From positions 102,546 to 166,545 of the forward strand of contig CAIQBO010000036.1 of assembly GCA_903870145.1 (NCBI GenBank): DNA of 64,000 bases, read 5' to 3'. The position numbers and the translations under genes are program-made. A model generated the notes under the pieces. The model did no database searches and was not told the DNA's origin. It saw only the letters and a program-made list of their open reading frames with translations. This DNA is from an uncultured Burkholderiales bacterium (GTDB taxonomy: Bacteria > Pseudomonadota > Gammaproteobacteria > Burkholderiales > Burkholderiaceae_C). This document shows, one piece after another, positions 44,593 through 51,725 of the stretch; positions within the stretch are counted from its first letter, which is position 1, and every line of letters starts with the position of its first letter.

Positions 44593-46008
44593 TCAAGGCA
44601 AGCGCTCAACGCGAGGCATTTGCCATCGCCCGTCAAGCGCCTGGGGCTTTGGCCAATACAAGCGCGCATTGAGTAAAAATGCAGCGCCTTCTTGGACGGG
44701 CAGCCAATTCGATTGCTTGGCAGGTTCAGGGCTTTGCGCTTGAATCCAGAGGTCCAATGAGCCATCGGGGTTAAAGAGCAGGGGGTCGCGATCACCCAAG
44801 GCAAAGCGATGCAAAGGGTTGTCGATAAAAAAGTCATCTGCGCCATAAGCTGTGATCGACCAGAAGGCCTTCACGGGGGGCAGTTGGGAAGCCTCAAAGT
44901 GCAAGCGATAGCGGTGCTTGCCATTCAAGGGTTGGCCTTGATGATCTACGCGGGTGTTGGGATACATTGCGTCTTGTGGCAAATTGGCGCCCAAACCCAC
45001 ACGTGCTACTGCTGCACGCATGTCGTAGTTCATTCCGTATTGCCCCAAGAGCAGCGGCGGCGTGAACCATGCACCGTCTGCGCTGGCTTGTTTCAAAGCT
45101 TTGCCCACTTGGCGATCTGCCAACCAGCGCCCCAGTGCCAATCGCCACCTGCCGGGCCAAGCAAGTTGCACGGTTTGCCCAGGCACCAAGCCCAAGCCAG
45201 CCATCGCTTGCAGCATCGGCGCATCCTCGGCAGCCCCGGGGTTGTCCGCCATCAAACGCATCAAGCGCACAAAAAAATCTTCGGCTGAAAGCCCCTCCAT
45301 CTGAGCCAAAGGGCTGATGGGTTGAATGGACTCAATGGACTCAATGGACTCAATGGGGACGCTACCCTTTAATAAAGGGGTCTGTCCCCTTTGTTGTCCC
45401 CTTTGTTGTTGCCAGTCGGCCAAGCTTTGCAGGCGCAAGCGGTTTTGTATGCGGTGGACGGCGGGGTAGTCAGCGCTGCCATTGGTTTGGGTGCGTCCAA
45501 GCAGCCAAACCATGCGCGTGGGGGAGCGCAGCAGTTCAAGTTCTGGTGGAGCGCTGCCTTGCCAAGTGGGCCCTGCCAGTAAAAAACACCGATCATGCGC
45601 GCCACCTTGCCTGGTGCCGGGGGAGGCGAACACATGGGTCCAAGCGTCCATCAATGGGATCAATTCATAGCGCTCGGTGTTGGCGGGCATGTCCAAAACC
45701 CAGGGGCCCTCCTGCATGTCGATGAAGGACGATGTGTACAAGGTGTCGGCGTTGGGCCTCACAACCCCTTTGAAATTGGCATCCGGAAATTCGCGCGTGA
45801 AGTGCAGTTGATTTTCAGGGCCCATAGACAGGGCACTGTTGGCCCGGGTCAAGTCCATCAACACCAAGGGGTAGCCATACAAATAGGCTTGCGCACCCAG
45901 TTTAATTTTGTCAGTTTGTAAATACAAAACTGCGCCGCAGCAGATGATCAGCCCCAAGATCAGACCAGAAGTCCAGCCAAGCCAATGCAGCCCAGAATTT
46001 TTCTTCAT
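44593..46008 (-). CDS. DUF1254/DUF1214 domain protein
   Basis: Protein of 471 aa with an N-terminal signal anchor (about 8-30). DUF1254 at about 40-180 (AYLYGYPLVLMDLTRAN, RPNADTLYTSSFIDM) and DUF1214 at about 340-455 (RYRLHFEASQLPPVKAFWSITAYG) are in the usual order. Between them is a low-complexity insert with repeated QQRGQ and IES units (about 200-230) encoded by short DNA repeats. Function of the family is not established; members are often linked to lipid or hydrocarbon metabolism. Its start overlaps the stop of the formylglycine-enzyme gene (ATGA). Confidence 0.85.
   Translation of the reverse strand: MKKNSGLHWLGWTSGLILGLIICCGAVLYLQTDKIKLGAQAYLYGYPLVLMDLTRANSALSMGPENQLHFTREFPDANFKGVVRPNADTLYTSSFIDMQEGPWVLDMPANTERYELIPLMDAWTHVFASPGTRQGGAHDRCFLLAGPTWQGSAPPELELLRSPTRMVWLLGRTQTNGSADYPAVHRIQNRLRLQSLADWQQQRGQQRGQTPLLKGSVPIESIESIESIQPISPLAQMEGLSAEDFFVRLMRLMADNPGAAEDAPMLQAMAGLGLVPGQTVQLAWPGRWRLALGRWLADRQVGKALKQASADGAWFTPPLLLGQYGMNYDMRAAVARVGLGANLPQDAMYPNTRVDHQGQPLNGKHRYRLHFEASQLPPVKAFWSITAYGADDFFIDNPLHRFALGDRDPLLFNPDGSLDLWIQAQSPEPAKQSNWLPVQEGAAFLLNARLYWPKPQALDGRWQMPRVERLP
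45324..45409. repeat. tandem repeats and REP-like palindrome inside the DUF1254 gene
   Basis: A 9-bp unit TCAATGGAC occurs about 3.5 times (45324-45355), and a 12-bp unit TGTCCCCTTTGT about 2.3 times (45383-45409). Between them lie two overlapping perfect hairpins: CCCTTT-AAT-AAAGGG (45365-45379) and AAAGGGG-TCTGT-CCCCTTT (45374-45392). All stay in frame, producing the QQRGQ and IES repeats in the protein. The second palindrome looks like a REP/mobile palindromic unit. Confidence 0.75.
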
Positions 46009-47090
46009 GGTGGCGGTGGCGCGCGCAGCAAAGTTCTAAAGCCCAAATGGCTGACCGCCAAATCTTCTTCTTGAGGTTGGCGCGAGCCTGCGCGGTAGCG
46101 CATGCAGTAATTGGGCGCACACAAAAATGAGCCGCCTTTGATCACACGAAACTGAGTTGCCATGCTCCGAAAGGGCGGCGGGCGTTGCGCGCTATCAGGG
46201 TCCACTCCCGCGCTCTTGACAGTTCGGTCAGGAACAAAAGAGTCGGATGTCAACTCCCACACATTGCCCACCATGTCATGCAGACCATAGGCATTGCCTG
46301 CATAACAACCCACGGGTGCAACTCCCATGAAGCCGTCTTCCCCTGAATTGGCCATGGGGAATACACCTTGCCAAGTATTGGCTTTCTCGGGTTGGTCATG
46401 CTGCGAGGGTAATTCGGCGGCGCCCCCTCTGGCAGCCCATTCCCACTCGGCTTCGCGGGGCAATTCATGGCCTCTCCAGCGCGCATAGGCCAGCGCATCT
46501 GCATAGGTGATGTGCACCACAGGAAACGCGCCGCGTCCTTCAATGCTGCTGCCAGGACCGCCCGGATGCCGCCAATTCGCGCCAGGCACATAGCGCCACC
46601 ATTGCCGCGGATCTTCCATGTTGTGGATGACTTTGGGCATGGTGAAAACAACCGCACCAGCTTGTCGCATGAGTTCCGGTAACTGGGCGTGCAGTTGCGG
46701 GTCTGGCGCACGTTCGGCCAATGTGATGTGGCCAGTGGCTTGAACGAATTGGGCAAACTGGTCGTTGGTCACCTCGGTGCGGTCCATCCAAAAACCCTTG
46801 ACCTTGGTTTTCATGACAGGTTTTTCTTCGGGGTACACCGTGTCACCCATGTCGAAAATACCTGCCGGCACCCATGCCATGCCGGGGTGAGCCGCGCTGC
46901 CAGGCACAGGCGGTAATGCACATTGCAAGACTTCTTGCGAAGCCCCTGCACTTTTAGAAGGACCAGCAGGCGCGTTGAAAAAGAAATAAAACACAGCCCC
47001 TGCTAAACCCAGCAAACAAGCGACAGTTCCGAGCCAAATCTGGCGAGCAGAGAGCTTCCCGTCAGTTGTACCAATAGGTGTATTCGTCAT
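46005..47090 (-). CDS. formylglycine-generating enzyme (sulfatase-activating)
   Basis: FGE-sulfatase (SUMF1-like) domain protein, 361 aa from the ATG at 47090, with an N-terminal membrane helix (about 18-38). Both active-site cysteines are present: C324 and C329 in GGSFLCAPNYCMRYR. Other family hallmarks are PGMAWVPAGIFDMG, REAEWEWAARGG, MVGNVWELTSD and LGFRTLL. It oxidises the sulfatase motif cysteine to formylglycine. Membrane anchoring is unusual. It overlaps the upstream sulfatase by 29 nt and the downstream DUF1254 gene by 4 nt; it would serve both sulfatases of this locus. Confidence 0.92.
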   Translation of the reverse strand: MTNTPIGTTDGKLSARQIWLGTVACLLGLAGAVFYFFFNAPAGPSKSAGASQEVLQCALPPVPGSAAHPGMAWVPAGIFDMGDTVYPEEKPVMKTKVKGFWMDRTEVTNDQFAQFVQATGHITLAERAPDPQLHAQLPELMRQAGAVVFTMPKVIHNMEDPRQWWRYVPGANWRHPGGPGSSIEGRGAFPVVHITYADALAYARWRGHELPREAEWEWAARGGAAELPSQHDQPEKANTWQGVFPMANSGEDGFMGVAPVGCYAGNAYGLHDMVGNVWELTSDSFVPDRTVKSAGVDPDSAQRPPPFRSMATQFRVIKGGSFLCAPNYCMRYRAGSRQPQEEDLAVSHLGFRTLLRAPPPP

Positions 47091-48726
47091 CGGGAGTTTC
47101 TTTTTGATCCAAGGTTTTATCGATGAAGATCGGCGCCTCAATGAAGCTGGGCCACAAGGGCTCAGGCATGCCTTGGTGGTGCTTTTTCAGCATGGCTTGG
47201 AGCTCGGCCAATTTGGCTGGTTGCTGCAGTGCTAAATTGGTTTTCTCATGCGGGTCTTTGCTCAAGTCAAACAACCAATTTTTGTCTGGCTTGTTGGCGT
47301 GAATCAATTTCCATTGCAGGTGCTGAACGGCACGCAGGGGGCCATCGCGCCAGAACAAGGGGCGTGGGGCGAGGGGTTGAAACGGTTTTTGCAAAGCCGG
47401 TAACAAATTGACTCCATCAATCGGTCTGTCGGCGGGCATGCGACCTCCGGCTGCAGCGACCAAAGTGGGCATGATGTCGATGTGCGAAGTGGGCGACTTG
47501 AACTGCTGGCTTGGCGGAATATGTTGCGGCCATTTCATGGCCGTGGGCACGCGCAAACCGCCCTCAAAAAAGGTCAATTTCCAGCCGCGATAAGGTTGGT
47601 TCACATCGGGTATTCCGATGTAGCCCGGCGCGCCATTGTCACTGGAGAAGTACACCAAAGTATTTTCTTCCAAGCCGTTTTCTTTCAAGGCTTGCATGAC
47701 GCGCCCCACACTGCGGTCGACCGCGCGGATCATGGCCCCATACACACGTCGGCGATGGTCCTTGATCTGCGGCAGCGCGTCGTAGTCTTCCTTGCTCGCT
47801 TGCAGTGGGGTGTGCACGCCCCAGTGTGCCAAGTACAAGAAGAAGGGCCTGTTTTTATTTTTTGCAATGGCATTGACGGATTCGTCTGTGTAGTAGTCGG
47901 TTAAATATTTTTTGGGTTCAAACCAATGGCCTCCATTGAAGCTCACACCAAAGCGCATGTTCGGCCATAAAAAACGGTCGATGGGGTCAAAGTCCTGCTT
48001 GGAGTTGACGACCCGGGGGTCTTTCTCGGGCAAATACAGACCGCTTTCCATGAACAAGGTTTCATCAAAGCCTTGGTTGTTGGGGCGCATGTCGGTTGAA
48101 CTGCCCAAATGCCATTTGCCGATGTGCACGTTGTGGTAGCCGCGCTGTTTCAAAACTTCGGCCAAGGTGATTTCTGATGCCGGCATGCCCAGGTCGTTGA
48201 AATCTTTGATGGCGTCGGCTTTTTGCTTGTCAACTTGGATCGGGTGCAAACGGGCAGAATCCGCATACAAGCTGCCAACTACGCGGGCCAATGCGCCGGG
48301 TGTGGGCGTGAACTCCACGCCAAAACGCCAAGGGTATCGCCCCGTCATGAGCGCTGCGCGCGAGATGGTGCAAACCGCGCTGCCGGCATAGCCTTGGTCA
48401 AAGCGCACCCCATCGCGCGCGATGGAATCGATGTGGGGTGTGGGCACGCCTTCGGCAACTCGCCCGCCGCCGTGCATGCTGACGTCGTTGATGCCCAAGT
48501 CATCGGCCAAAATCACAATGATGTTGGGCGGCCTGCTGGCCACGGGAGCGGCAGCTTGGCTGGGGCCCTGGCTCCAAGGCACTGTTTGCGGCTCACTGCG
48601 GGGGTGTACAAGGTCGGTGTACCATCCCAGGCTGTACTGAAGGATCAGCAATTTGTTGGCATAGCCGACTGCCAAAAGTGCCAGCACGAGCAAAAAAGCG
48701 ACCGCAAGTTTATGTCGTAATTTCAT
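47062..48726 (-). CDS. sulfatase with atypical CxIxR active-site motif
   Basis: Type I sulfatase of 554 aa from the ATG at 48726, with an N-terminal membrane anchor (about 6-27). Metal motif ILADDLGINDVS (about 73-83), active site C119-T-I-S-R followed by AALMTGRYP, second metal motif YFSSDNGAPGYIG, and KWHLG. The third position of the formylglycine motif is Ile instead of Pro or Ala (codons at 48358-48372). Otherwise complete, about 550 aa as expected. First gene of the three-gene operon sulfatase-FGE-DUF1254. Confidence 0.9.
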   Translation of the reverse strand: MKLRHKLAVAFLLVLALLAVGYANKLLILQYSLGWYTDLVHPRSEPQTVPWSQGPSQAAAPVASRPPNIIVILADDLGINDVSMHGGGRVAEGVPTPHIDSIARDGVRFDQGYAGSAVCTISRAALMTGRYPWRFGVEFTPTPGALARVVGSLYADSARLHPIQVDKQKADAIKDFNDLGMPASEITLAEVLKQRGYHNVHIGKWHLGSSTDMRPNNQGFDETLFMESGLYLPEKDPRVVNSKQDFDPIDRFLWPNMRFGVSFNGGHWFEPKKYLTDYYTDESVNAIAKNKNRPFFLYLAHWGVHTPLQASKEDYDALPQIKDHRRRVYGAMIRAVDRSVGRVMQALKENGLEENTLVYFSSDNGAPGYIGIPDVNQPYRGWKLTFFEGGLRVPTAMKWPQHIPPSQQFKSPTSHIDIMPTLVAAAGGRMPADRPIDGVNLLPALQKPFQPLAPRPLFWRDGPLRAVQHLQWKLIHANKPDKNWLFDLSKDPHEKTNLALQQPAKLAELQAMLKKHHQGMPEPLWPSFIEAPIFIDKTLDQKETPDDEYTYWYN

Positions 48727-48819
48727 GGTCAATGGCGTTATTTACCGTAAAAATAGATTGAATTGCACGCAATACAAGCGCATCAGAGAGCCGCGTGAAT
48801 TGATTCGGCAACCCAACCC

Positions 48820-48831
48820 TACACCTGTGTA
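48820..48831. promoter_or_regulatory. second copy of the TACAC-N2-GTGTA palindrome, upstream of the sulfatase-FGE operon
   Basis: TACAC-CT-GTGTA, 11 of 12 bases identical to the site at 43860-43871, and both are followed on the forward strand by NNGAC. It lies 94 nt upstream of the sulfatase ATG and 19 nt past the ftsY stop. A possible promoter nearer the gene is TTGTAT-16-TATTTT on the reverse strand. Likely a second binding site of the TetR protein encoded at 43951. Confidence 0.55.
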
Positions 48832-48850
48832 CGGACTGAGTGTAGCCCTT

Positions 48851-49792
48851 TCAAGCCAATAAAGCTTGGGCAAATTCAATGGCGTCAAATGTTTGCAAAT
48901 CTTCCAATTGCTCGCCCACCCCTATGAAATAAACAGGGATCGGCCTTTCTCGGGCAATGGCGCACAGCACGCCGCCCTTGGCGGTGCCGTCGAGTTTGGT
49001 CACAATCAGCCCCGTCAGGCCCAAGGCCTCGTCAAAAGACTTGACCTGCGCCAACGCGTTTTGGCCCGTGTTGCCGTCGATCACGAGCAACACCTCATGC
49101 GGCGCGGTGGGGTCGGCTTTTTGCACCACGCGCTTTATTTTTGTCAACTCTTGCATCAAGTGCAATTGCGTGGGCAAGCGGCCTGCGGTATCGACCAGCA
49201 CCACATCACGCCCGCGGGCTTTGCCAGCGCTGACGGCGTCAAAGCTGACGGCAGCGGGGTCGCCGCCTTCTTGACTGACAATTTCGACTGTATTGCGCTG
49301 CGCCCAGACAGCGAGTTGCTCTTTGGCGGCAGCGCGAAAAGTATCGGCCGCGGCCAGTAACACGCTGGCGCCTTGGTCGGCCAAGTGGTGAGTGAGCTTG
49401 CCTATGGATGTGGTTTTGCCAGCCCCGTTCACACCAGCCACCATCAGGACCATGGGTTTTTGTGTGCCAATGACCAAGTTTTTTTGCAATGGCCTGAGCA
49501 ACTCTGCAATGGCCAGTGTGAGTAAATTTTTGACTTCCAAGGGGTCAATGGTTTTGCTGTCTTTGACTTTTTGTTTCAAGTCCTTGAGCAAAAACTCAGT
49601 GGCTTTGACGCCGGTGTCGGCCATCAACAAAGCCGATTCCAGTTCTTCGTAAAGCGCGTCGTCAATTCGTGTGCCGGTGAAAACCGCGCTCAGTCGCCCT
49701 CCCGTTTTGCTCAAACCTGCTTTGAGTTTTTGCAGCCAACTTTGACGTTGGGGAGCATCGGGTTGGGGTGAGGATCTGAATAAACTGAACAT
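48851..49792 (-). CDS. ftsY: signal recognition particle receptor
   Basis: SRP-family GTPase of 313 aa: NG domain with G1 GVNGAGKTTSIGKL, DTFRAAAKEQL, G3 DTAGR, G4 TKLDGTAKGG and the C-terminal VGEQLEDLQTFDA. The acidic A domain typical of E. coli FtsY is almost absent here; the protein starts near the N domain. It docks ribosome-SRP complexes at the inner membrane. Monocistronic-looking, with the hemerythrin gene 36 nt upstream on the same strand. Confidence 0.95.
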   Translation of the reverse strand: MFSLFRSSPQPDAPQRQSWLQKLKAGLSKTGGRLSAVFTGTRIDDALYEELESALLMADTGVKATEFLLKDLKQKVKDSKTIDPLEVKNLLTLAIAELLRPLQKNLVIGTQKPMVLMVAGVNGAGKTTSIGKLTHHLADQGASVLLAAADTFRAAAKEQLAVWAQRNTVEIVSQEGGDPAAVSFDAVSAGKARGRDVVLVDTAGRLPTQLHLMQELTKIKRVVQKADPTAPHEVLLVIDGNTGQNALAQVKSFDEALGLTGLIVTKLDGTAKGGVLCAIARERPIPVYFIGVGEQLEDLQTFDAIEFAQALLA

Positions 49793-49828
49793 AAATGGGC
49801 ACTTGACAACTGGCCCATTCTATGAAAA

Positions 49829-50389
49829 TCAAAGGTGACCCACAATCGCGGGCGCATGGCGCATGTGCAGGGACAAGCCTAAAGCCGCCATGTGGTTGCT
49901 GTTGCGCCCCAAAATTATTTCAGCCAGAGGTAAAAATTCTTGCTCTTCGAGCTGTGCATGCGCGGTGTAGCGTGAGACCAAAACTTGCAATGTAAAAGGA
50001 TCTAACTGATCGTCTTGCCCATGCGCAACCTTTTTCAAGGCAGGCTCGAGTTCGGACCAAAGAAGCTCCAATGCCCGGTGGTCTTCTACCAAGCGGGCAA
50101 TCAAGTGGTCAACATGAGCGAGCTCTTGGCCTTTTTGCGCGCTGGCATGCACGGCTGGAAATAATTCTTTTTCTTCTTCTTGGTGATGCGCGAGCATGCC
50201 ATGGTGGAAAAATGCCACGCTTTGCTGCGCAATTTTGCGTGCCAAGGCAGCAGGGCCCAACAAAGCGGGCAACTCGCTCAAGCGATCTAAATGGTTCAGA
50301 ATGCCGACATGGCAATGCGAAAAGTTGCTCAGTGGGGCATCGGTGTCGATCACGTGATCGGTGCTTGGATTGTTTTTGGAGAGTGTCAT
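49829..50389 (-). CDS. hemerythrin domain-containing protein
   Basis: Four-helix protein of 186 aa. Candidate di-iron ligands: His in FSHCHVGILNHLDRL, MLAHHQEEEKELFPAV (HxxxE), DHLIARLVEDHRALELLW, and RYTAHAQLEEQEFLPLA (HxxxE). Such proteins bind O2 or help in NO/iron-sulfur repair. Upstream (about 107 nt) lies a TTGAT-N4-GTCAA box, consistent with oxygen-responsive control. Function beyond a hemerythrin-like fold is open. Confidence 0.87.
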   Translation of the reverse strand: MTLSKNNPSTDHVIDTDAPLSNFSHCHVGILNHLDRLSELPALLGPAALARKIAQQSVAFFHHGMLAHHQEEEKELFPAVHASAQKGQELAHVDHLIARLVEDHRALELLWSELEPALKKVAHGQDDQLDPFTLQVLVSRYTAHAQLEEQEFLPLAEIILGRNSNHMAALGLSLHMRHAPAIVGHL

Positions 50390-50448
50390 GATGTGCTGCA
50401 GGCCTTTGAAAAATAGCGTTCAATCTTGATCCGCCATGCGTTCGGTTG

Positions 50449-50477
50449 ACTTTAGGCTTTGGCCTGCGCCAGGGCAA
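50449..50477 (-). promoter_or_regulatory. promoter candidate for the hemerythrin gene
   Basis: Reverse strand TTGCCC (50477 to 50472), 17-nt spacer, TAAAGT (50454 to 50449). The FNR/ANR-type box at 50496-50509 would then be centred about 61 bp before the start, a classic class I activator position. The elements are weak matches on their own; the spacing makes the set worth noting. Confidence 0.4.
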
Positions 50478-50495
50478 GTTCGAATCGATTGTTTT

Positions 50496-50509
50496 TTGAT
50501 CCAAGTCAA
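50496..50509. promoter_or_regulatory. FNR/ANR-type box
   Basis: TTGAT-CCAA-GTCAA, a perfect match to the ANR form TTGAT-N4-GTCAA and one base from the E. coli FNR consensus. It sits between the divergent hemerythrin gene and rsmD (33 nt before the rsmD ATG). Oxygen-sensing control of hemerythrin is the simplest reading. Confidence 0.6.
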
Positions 50510-50541
50510 GCCCCTGTAAAAGGAGCCGTTAAGCTATCCCC

Positions 50542-51186
50542 ATGAGCACACAACCACGCACAGCGCCCGTCAATGCCCAAGGCAAACCCCCGCTGAAAGC
50601 CACAAAGCCCCGCGGCTTGGGCAACCCCAGTCACGAGTTGCGCATCATTGGTGGTCAATGGAAGCGCAGCAAATTGGCGGTGCTGGACAAACCGGGCCTT
50701 CGCCCCACGCCCGATCGAGTTCGAGAAACTCTGTTCAATTGGCTGGGCCAAGATCTGACGGCTTGGCGCTGTGTTGATGCATTTGCTGGCACTGGGGCTC
50801 TTGGATTTGAGGCTGCCTCCAGGGGCGCGGCTTCGGTCGTGATGTGTGAACAAGACGCGCAATTGATTGCGCAGCTGACGCAAAGCAAAAATCGTTTAGG
50901 CGCTCAAGCCGTCCAAGTCCAACGCGGCGATGCCGTGATGGCCTTGCAGCGCATGGCACCGGCCAGCGTGGATGTGGTTTTTTTAGACCCCCCCTTTGAG
51001 GGTGATTTTTTTGCCCCCGCTTTGCTTGCTGCAGCGCGTGCTGTGGTGGCAGGAGGATGGGTTTATTTGGAAGCTCCTGTTCCATGGTCACAAGAGCAAG
51101 TTCAAGCCTTGGGATTGCGCCTTGTGCGGCACTTGAAAGCCGGCGCTGTGCACGCGCATTTGCTGCAACGCCCAGTCGAGGGATAA
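50542..51186 (+). CDS. rsmD: 16S rRNA (guanine(966)-N(2))-methyltransferase
   Basis: Rossmann-fold methyltransferase of 214 aa. Conserved blocks: RIIGGQWKRSKL, RPTPDRVRETLFNWL, the SAM motif DAFAGTGALGFEAASRGA, and the catalytic DPPF in VVFLDPPFEGDFF. It methylates G966 of 16S rRNA. Followed 32 nt later by coaD, the standard rsmD-coaD pair. The N-terminal 30 residues are a non-conserved basic tail. Confidence 0.94.
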   Translation: MSTQPRTAPVNAQGKPPLKATKPRGLGNPSHELRIIGGQWKRSKLAVLDKPGLRPTPDRVRETLFNWLGQDLTAWRCVDAFAGTGALGFEAASRGAASVVMCEQDAQLIAQLTQSKNRLGAQAVQVQRGDAVMALQRMAPASVDVVFLDPPFEGDFFAPALLAAARAVVAGGWVYLEAPVPWSQEQVQALGLRLVRHLKAGAVHAHLLQRPVEG

Positions 51187-51218
51187 TTGCCCTCCTTAAC
51201 CTCTCAGGAGATGCCCGC

Positions 51219-51704
51219 ATGAGCCGCTCTGTCACTGCTGTTTATTCCGGTACCTTTGACCCATTAACTTTGGGCCACGAAGATGTGGTCTGCCGCGCCG
51301 CGCAAATGTTTGACAAAGTGGTTCTGGCTGTTGCCCAAGCCCACCACAAGAAAACTTTGTTCACGTTGGACGAGCGCTTGGCCTTGGCTCGCGAAGCCAC
51401 CCAAGATTTGGCCAATGTGACGGTTGAGCCTTTTTCGGGCTTGCTGTGTGATTTTGTGCACGCCCAAAACGCCAGAGTCATTGTGCGCGGTTTGCGCAGC
51501 GTCACAGACTATGACTACGAAACCCAAATGGCCGGCATGAACCGGCATTTGGCGCCTGAAGTCGACACCATTTTCATGCACACCAGTGCGTCGGTGCAGC
51601 ACATCAGCAGCAGCTTGGTTCGAGAAATTTCCAGTTTGGGGGGCAATGTGCAAGACCTCGTGTCAGCACCCGTTTGGCGCGCGCTTCAAATCAAGCGAAA
51701 GTAA
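51219..51704 (+). CDS. coaD: phosphopantetheine adenylyltransferase
   Basis: Nucleotidyltransferase of 161 aa. The HxGH-type motif is in YSGTFDPLTLGHEDV, followed by RGLRSVTDYDYE and ISSSLVREI. It makes dephospho-CoA from 4'-phosphopantetheine and ATP. An AGGAG at 51206-51210 with 8-nt spacing selects the ATG at 51219; the long upstream open frame overlapping rsmD is noise. Confidence 0.95.
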   Translation: MSRSVTAVYSGTFDPLTLGHEDVVCRAAQMFDKVVLAVAQAHHKKTLFTLDERLALAREATQDLANVTVEPFSGLLCDFVHAQNARVIVRGLRSVTDYDYETQMAGMNRHLAPEVDTIFMHTSASVQHISSSLVREISSLGGNVQDLVSAPVWRALQIKRK

Positions 51705-51725
51705 GCTGCTCGGGGCCGGTGGCAG

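Noticed and set aside
45324..45409. An insertion sequence in the DUF1254 gene
   Set aside because: No transposase, no long terminal inverted repeats, and the reading frame is intact; only short palindromes and tandem repeats are present.
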